Source of the DNA: Enoplolaimus lenunculus
Lineage: Eukaryota > Nematoda > Enoplea > Enoplida > Thoracostomopsidae
Reading direction: 5' to 3'
DNA: 64,000 nt
NCBI GenBank assembly: GCA_030248215.1
Contig: JASANG010003808.1
Span: 119,432 to 183,431 of the forward strand
Position 1 is the first letter of the stretch. Every line of letters begins with the position of its first letter. The notes beneath the pieces are model-generated. The model saw nothing but the letters and a program-made list of their open reading frames with translations. It had not been told where the DNA came from and did not search any database. The translations under genes and the position numbers were made by a program. This document shows positions 58,252 to 64,000 of the stretch, piece by piece.

Positions 58252-58903
58252 GGGTTTCTGAAATCTTACTTAAGTATTTACTTTAGTTATACTTAAGTAA
58301 TTACTAAAGTCGCCGACTTAAGTAAATACTTAAATTTTCGAGCAAAAGCAAATAAACGCCAAACGTCAGCCGTTGTCGTAACAAGAAAGTAATAGTTTTT
58401 CTTTATATTGAAGAGGGGTCAATAGTCTACAATTTTAATTTGACCAAATTTAGTATGCCTAAATTCTAAATTTGTAATCTATCATCTTTAGACAGCGACG
58501 TAGGTATTTACTTAACTCAAGCACGCTCTTAAAAACCAATAAATGGTTAACTAATTACTTAACACGTTGAAATCTTGCTTAGTAAATACTTAAGTAATTA
58601 CTTAAGTTTTTGAGCAAAAACGAACAAACGCCTCTGTGAACTATTGTCATAACAAGAATGTAATCGTTTTCACTTTATATTAAGCAGACTCATGAGTCTA
58701 CGATTTCAATTAAACCAATGTTAGTATGCCTCAATGATTACTTTATAATATCTCAAATTTAGTCAGCAACTTATCTCAAATTTAGTCAGCAACTTAAGTA
58801 TTTACTTCACTTACGTACGCTTTTAAAAACGACCAAATGGTTAAGTAATTAGTTAGCACGTACTTAAGTACTAGTTGTACTTAAGCAGGGTTTTGAGAAC
58901 CCA
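58252..58903. mobile_element. ACTTAAGTA-rich inverted-repeat element, long copy
   Basis: GGGTTTCTGAAATC at the left and GGTTTTGAGAACCC at the right are inverted. The inside is repeated ACTTAAGTAATTACTTAAGT-type palindromes in two units of about 320 bp. Confidence 0.6.
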
Positions 58904-59199
58904 ACTAATCCATAAAGATAGACTTTATTTATAATTGAAAGGTCTTGTACATGCTTTGACCAAGTCTTAGTTATTTTGGAGTTGCTCCGATTTGTATTAA
59001 GTGGCTTAAGTGCAGCTTGACATGTATACATATATATCAGGGTTCAACAGTAACTAAGTTTTACCGGAACAGTAACAGAAACCGAAACATAAATAGTTTT
59101 CATCACCAAATTACGATTGAGTTTTTTTTTTTAAAACTAGTCCACAAACAGCTTAAGCGAATTTTCAACTATTTCACAGAATGTATTGCGAAACACCTT

Positions 59200-60060
59200 G
59201 GAGCTAAAAAATATAGTCAAAAAGTATGACAAATTATATATCATTCAACGCAGCTTGCCTACCTGAGTCGAATGTTGTTAAAATTCTGTAATCATGTAAT
59301 CATACAGTTGGGTAACGAGTTATGATTGAGCGAAGCGAAACTACGAGCGAAGCTTCGGAGTGTCGCGAAGCATTTTATGTTTTGTACTCTGGGGTCGAAA
59401 GGTCGATGTCCGTCCGTCTGCCGTCCGAAAACAATACGGAACGGCTGAACCGGATTTTTTTGATAAACTTTTTTTGTTTGATAGCCAATTATCCTGGGGC
59501 GTTAACCTCGCATTGAGAGTGACTGAAGGGTTTTTGCGTGCGAGGAATCTGAATAAATTGTTTACAAAGCTCCGAAACCGATAAATGAATAGTTAGCTAA
59601 TAACTAATTTGCATATTACCTTAATTGCTTACGTGTGTTCGAGCTTCGCTCAATAAATGTAGTCCTCCCACTACGACTGGTCAACTAACTGGTTTGGCGC
59701 CGTCCCAAATCATTGGCAGCGTGCCGAATGAGTTATATGACCATAACTCGTTAGCCAAACGTCTGATTGAGGAAAGTTTAACATCATTCGACTCAGCTCG
59801 GCAAGCTGTGTTGAAACATATATAATTCATCAAAGTACAATTTTTGGGTCTTGTCCTGAGGGAGGGACCTTGTGATCATAAAAGATCAAATTCTTCAAAA
59901 ACTCAAATTTGGGCGTGCGCTAATCAGTGGAGGTCATGACAAGCTCAAATATGTGAAATTTTTAAAAAGCCAACCATTTTTTGATCAAACGGGGGCTGGG
60001 TGGTTTTCTAAAAAAACCGGAAATTTAAACCGAATGCCAATTTTAAAATCTTTTTGCCCC
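59200..60060. repeat. Inverted-repeat arms split by a nested element
   Basis: 59225-59320 (TCGAATGTTGTTAAAATT...GGTAACGAGTTATGA) and 59731-60060 (CATAACTCGTTAGCC...AAAGTTTAACATCATTCGA) are inverse copies. The GAGCGAAGC element at 59323-59656 sits between them. Confidence 0.5.
59323..59656. mobile_element. GAGCGAAGC element, short inverted copy
   Basis: TTGAGCGAAGCGAAACTACG begins it and CGAGCTTCGCTCAA ends it. It is inverse to 22904-23645 with one internal unit instead of three or four. Confidence 0.65.
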
Positions 60061-60074
60061 CCCCCCCCCCCCCG
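60056..60074. repeat. Poly-C run
   Basis: About 17 consecutive C; the length may be unreliable in the assembly. Confidence 0.85.
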
Positions 60075-60241
60075 ACTGACAAGTTGAGCTGGCTACGAGG
60101 CTGTTTCGTTTTTTAATTTCTGACGGGTTACCAATTTTATCATCAATATCAGTCGTATCAAGTTATTATTATACACGTTATCGCTATTCTGTTTGTGTGT
60201 TTTAATAATGTTGAGATGTTTGTTTATCCCACCGGTTTACA

Positions 60242-60259
60242 ACACACACACACACACAG
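60242..60259. repeat. (AC)n microsatellite
   Basis: About nine AC units. Confidence 0.85.
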
Positions 60260-60724
60260 TATAAAAACACGATACAGAACGAGAACGCACATTAAAAAGA
60301 AATTCGCTGTTTAAAACATTATTATGCTCCTTAAATGGATGTTTTTCGTCCGCCAAACCGTCCGTGTACACGTGCTAAGTGCCGCTCAGAAGAAATATTT
60401 TATATTATGCAATTTTGGGCGGATTTATTGATTTTTTTATATATTTACATTGAACAAGGCTGGTGGTATGTTGCGTATATACGACGTTTGTTTACATTTT
60501 TGTATAATCAGTCAGTCAGTAATTCACTGCAGAAACGCCAACGCCATCTTTTATTGACAGGACACTGTTTTATTTCAACGTACAGTACATAGGTATTTAT
60601 TTATACATACTATTGTGGTACGGTCGCTTTTTTACTTGTTCGGATCCGTAGCCAAACGAAATACAGGAAGGGCACATCGTCTCGTTGAATAATTTTGTCT
60701 GTACAACTTTTCTAGGAGGCAGTG

Positions 60725-61089
60725 GCCGGGTTTATGAAATCTTACTTCAGTATTTACTTAAGTTATACTTGAGTAATTACTTAAGTCGCCGACTTAAGTA
60801 AATGCTTAACTTTTCGAACAAAAACAGATAAACGCCAAATGTGGTCGTAATAAAAAAGCAATAGTTCTGGTTTACGTATATTAAGGAGGCACCATGACTC
60901 TACAATTTCAGTTAGACTAATATTAGCATGCCTGAGCTGTTAATCTGTAATATAACAAATTTAGCCAGCGACCTAAGTCTCGTACTTAACTTCAGTAAGC
61001 TTTTAAAAACGACGAAATGGTTAAGTAATTACTTAGCACGTGCTGATAAGTACTAAGTCGTACTTAGGTAGGGTTTCAGAAGCCCAGCC
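60725..61089. mobile_element. ACTTAAGTA-rich element, short copy with AGT duplications
   Basis: GGCCGGGTTTATGAAATC and inverted GGCTGGGCTTCTGAAACC ends are flanked by AGT on both sides (60722-60724, 61090-61092). A 3-bp duplication would fit PIF/Harbinger-type elements. Confidence 0.6.
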
Positions 61090-61283
61090 AGTGTCTTCTA
61101 GAAAAGTTGTAGCCCCGTTTTCAAGCAATTGAAAGCCTTGCGTGCTCTTCGTACAAAATTTTTTTGCCCCCACGATGTTCAGATCAGGGGCGGTGATATG
61201 AACAACCTAAGGGGGGCGCATGCCCAATTTTTAGGTTTTTACCGTTATACCTCCAGCGCACGTTTGCCCAAAAATGGTTTGAT

Positions 61284-61775
61284 TTTGAAAATCTGCGCAT
61301 TTGAGCTTCTCATGAGAGACCCTGATCATTCCGCTTCTAAATTTGAGTTTTTGAAAATCAATTTTTTAAGGACCCATGGTCTCCTACGGGATCCCAAAAA
61401 AATTTTGTCAAAAAATGTGTCAAATTATATACCATTCGTCGGAGCATGGAGAGTTGAGTTGAATAGTGTTAAATTTTCTATAATTAGACAATTGGTTAAC
61501 GAATTATGATAAAATGTGCGCCAAATCAGTTATTTGAAAATAGCTCGATAACCAGAAGTTTGGCTGCGGAAAATATAATCCAATTGAACGCTGCTTCGCA
61601 GGCTGCGTCAAATGGTATGGTAATTTGTTTAACTTTTTGACAACGAAAATTTTGGGTCTTAAGGTTTACCTTAACAAATCTAATTTTTCAAAAATTCAAA
61701 TTTGGTCATGGAATGATCATGGGAGGCTGTGAGTGAGAAGTTCAAATATGTAATAACTTTCAATGTTGCTGTTCG
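61284..61775. repeat. Long hairpin 1 (arms about 220-240 bp)
   Basis: 61284-61505 and 61535-61775 are imperfect inverse copies. Shared motifs include TTTGAGCTTCTCA, TGATCATTCC, AAATTTGAGTTTTTGAAAAT, GACCCA and GGTTAACGA/TCGATAACC, with a central gap of about 30 bp. Confidence 0.6.
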
Positions 61776-62309
61776 TGAGGAATTCTTATTTTGTATCATA
61801 GTGAAGATGTTTTATTTCTTTATAGCCTGGGTGATGTGTTTATTGGTTTTTAAATATATTCAGTTGTCACTCAGCAGTCAATGATTTTCAGTCCTTTTAC
61901 AATCATAATACTCCGAAGGTTTGGGAATGTTATAATACTAACCAGCCTTGCATTTCTGTAGTCAAAACTGTTAAGGTTGTTTGGAATACGTGTGAATCCT
62001 GAATATTTGCTTTTTTTCAATAAAGTTAGTAGAAATTTTGAAGCATCTCCAAGGTTTAAAAATGTTCCGGTTTCGGCACTTTTGTAGCTTCCCCCTCGGT
62101 AATAAGCAAATGTGATGCGGGAACTGTTTCACCTGCAAAATATAAGTGTTTGAGCCTCTTTGAAAACGAAATTATTGTGGCGGGGAGACTTTTTCCACTG
62201 TTGGATGGGAAACTACAAATGTGCCACGGGTTTCCGCGGACAAGTTAGTTTGTTTTGTATCCTTACCAGCCGACATTCGCCCAAAAGTCGTCTGATTTTT
62301 AAAATTTTT

Positions 62310-62805
62310 GCATATTTGAGCTTCTCATGACTTCGCCTGATGATTTCAGTCCCAAATTTAAATTTTTGAAAAATGCAATTTTTAACGTCCGATTAGCATC
62401 CATCCCCCTTAGGACCCAAAATTTTTTTGTAAAAATATTTGACAAATTATATACATATCTATCATGCGACGCAGCTTACGGAGCTAAGTTGAATTGTGTT
62501 AAATTTTCTACAAAAAGGCTATTGGTTAACGAGTTTGATTTGGCACGTTGCCAGCGGTTTGGATCGGGGCCAATTTAGTTATTTGACCATACCATAACTC
62601 GTTATGCAATCATCTAATTGCGGAAAATTTACCATTCTACTCCTCGAATGATATATAATTTTATTTTAGCGTGTTGGTAAAATATTTTTGGGACCCAAAA
62701 GAGGTTGTCTGATCAAAAAATACAATTTTTCAAAATTTCAAATTTGGGTGTGAAATAATGATTAAGAAATGCGAATGAAACGGTCAAATATGCAAAAGTT
62801 TTCAA
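62310..62805. repeat. Long hairpin 2 (arms about 225 bp)
   Basis: 62310-62545 and 62580-62805 are inverse copies of the hairpin 1 unit (TTTGAGCTTCTCATGACTTC, CAAATTTAAATTTTTGAAAA, AGGACCCAAAATTTTTTTG, and inverses). Confidence 0.6.
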
Positions 62806-62951
62806 AATGTGACCATTTTTAAGCGAATGCCAACTGGTGAGATAACCCGAAAAACATCTATTGTTTAAAAGTTTGTTTTCCATTGACGCGAAAAAGTTTA
62901 AGCTGAAGTAAGTCTGAAATCGAATTCATATTTGTGTTAGTTGTTTAAATC

Positions 62952-63175
62952 CCTAATCACACGTGCAAGTTTTTGCTGCGAGAACATGCAGCTGCAAATA
63001 ATTCATTAAACATTGTAGTTCAAAATTTAGTTCACATGAGTGAATCACCATGCAAGTTCACTGAATTTATTGCAGCCGCTTTCTCATTGGTTGAGTAAAA
63101 AAATGCAAGTTTTGCGTGCAATTTACAGCTGCAAGTTCTCGCAGCAAAATATTGCATGTGTGAATAAGGCTTAAT
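62952..63175. mobile_element. MITE with CACACGTGCAAG ends, second copy
   Basis: AATCACACGTGCAAGTTTTT at the left and ATTGCATGTGTGAATAAGGC at the right. Same family as 25087-25361. Confidence 0.6.
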
Positions 63176-63300
63176 AATTGTACTGAAGCGATACATCGGT
63201 ATTTATAAAATAAGTGCATGTTCAGATGAATAGAGTAGAATTTAGTAATTGCCTAGCATCGAAGAAATATGTACCCATCATGGGGCGGTTGCGAATCTAG

Positions 63301-63361
63301 CGCGGAGCTCAGGTCCAGGCTAATAATGGAGGACCTGGAGCGTCGCCGCTCATGTCACTGA
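63301..63361 (+). other. Possible terminal exon of the 56 kb gene
   Basis: After AATCTAG, a GC-rich segment reads in the phase left by the 57220 donor: AELRSRLIMEDLERRRSCH then TGA. The frame is also open upstream to about 63257 (MYPSWGGCESS). The acceptor has a poor pyrimidine tract and the intron would be 6 kb of repeats, so the link is speculative. Confidence 0.25.
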
Positions 63362-64000
63362 CTCTTTTTAAGACTGAATTTCTGGGGACGGGAAAAAGTA
63401 ATATTTGCATAGGTCACGGACAGTTTTTATGGCTAAATTTCATGTTTTGCGCCGTATTGTCTACAGGCAAAGCGTATCGGTATTATTGGTGTCTAAATAT
63501 CGCTATCGGAATGCCGGTATTCTGCAGTGTCGATGCAATATTATATACTTAATATATCCTAGTTTAATGTGTTCAATTCAAAGGGGATTTTATCAGTACC
63601 ATGTAATTCTCAATAGTCCAGGTTACGAATCAAATTTTACTTCGTAAACAGAGCGAAAATATTGTGTATAAGAGACCAGTAACTCAAAGGAATATCTTAG
63701 ATAAAAGTCAGTGTGAGCAAATTTGTACAAAAATTATGAACGGTGTTCAAAGATTAAAGTAGAGTGTGCTTTCGTAGTTAAATTTTTGGGCACAAAAACA
63801 AGTCCTGCAATGCTACTGACACTGGTATCACCACAACGTGTCGACCTGACAACTCGTCGACCGAAACTTGTAATCAGCATTTTCAACGACTCGACAATTC
63901 GTCCCCGATCATTATGCTTTAGGCTTACGCTTACGATGATATGTTTTGATTTATTATTCATAGGTTTTAGGACACTGTTGGGCGATAAGTTGTCATGCGA
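63362..64000. other. Right edge of window
   Basis: I see no supported gene. A single short TTTAGGCTTACGCTTACG motif occurs near 63918. Confidence 0.35.

Overview
This is an AT-rich, intron-rich animal nuclear segment with no prokaryotic organisation. Introns are GT-AG with T-rich acceptors ending TTTCAG or TTTTAG. Runs of TTAGGC, the nematode telomere hexamer, are scattered through it inside small repeats. A nematode outside the best-studied rhabditids is my best guess, an inference from the hexamer and splice signals only. Most of the window is repeat: many families of short terminal-inverted-repeat (TIR) elements, SINE-like units, one dead mariner and a 3.5 kb octamer satellite.

Layout. 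About 1.7-30.8 kb on the + strand holds a type I phosphatidylinositol-4-phosphate 5-kinase whose 19 exons join in consistent phase to about 745 residues (catalytic exons 3.6-13.7 kb, Gln-rich and low-complexity tail 18.4-30.8 kb). A possible small antisense gene lies in its 4.6 kb intron. At 34.9-36.6 kb is a four-exon riboflavin kinase with a long Ser-rich C-terminal extension. A degenerate mariner lies at 38.2-39.4 kb. At 41.4-44.0 kb on the - strand is a two-exon SLC17-like major facilitator transporter. A single-exon PWWP-domain protein is at 47.0-47.5 kb. The octamer array fills 49.1-52.6 kb. A Ser/Gln-rich unrecognised gene (at least two exons) starts near 56.0 kb. From 58 to 63.2 kb there are only nested inverted-repeat elements.

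The genes do not form a pathway: they are separate housekeeping or regulatory loci (phosphoinositide signalling, flavin cofactor synthesis, anion transport, chromatin reading). The most notable content is in the repeats. At least ten elements share GG(C/T)CCATG-like ends, 8-bp target duplications where measurable, and a core of degenerate TTAGGC repeats. One has local 189-bp tandem amplification starting right after the kinase stop codon. The octamer satellite is bounded by a closely related inverted terminus. I read these as one family of non-autonomous elements that generate satellite arrays. Two introns, in two different genes, use GC-AG splice sites with the same GCAAGT donor.
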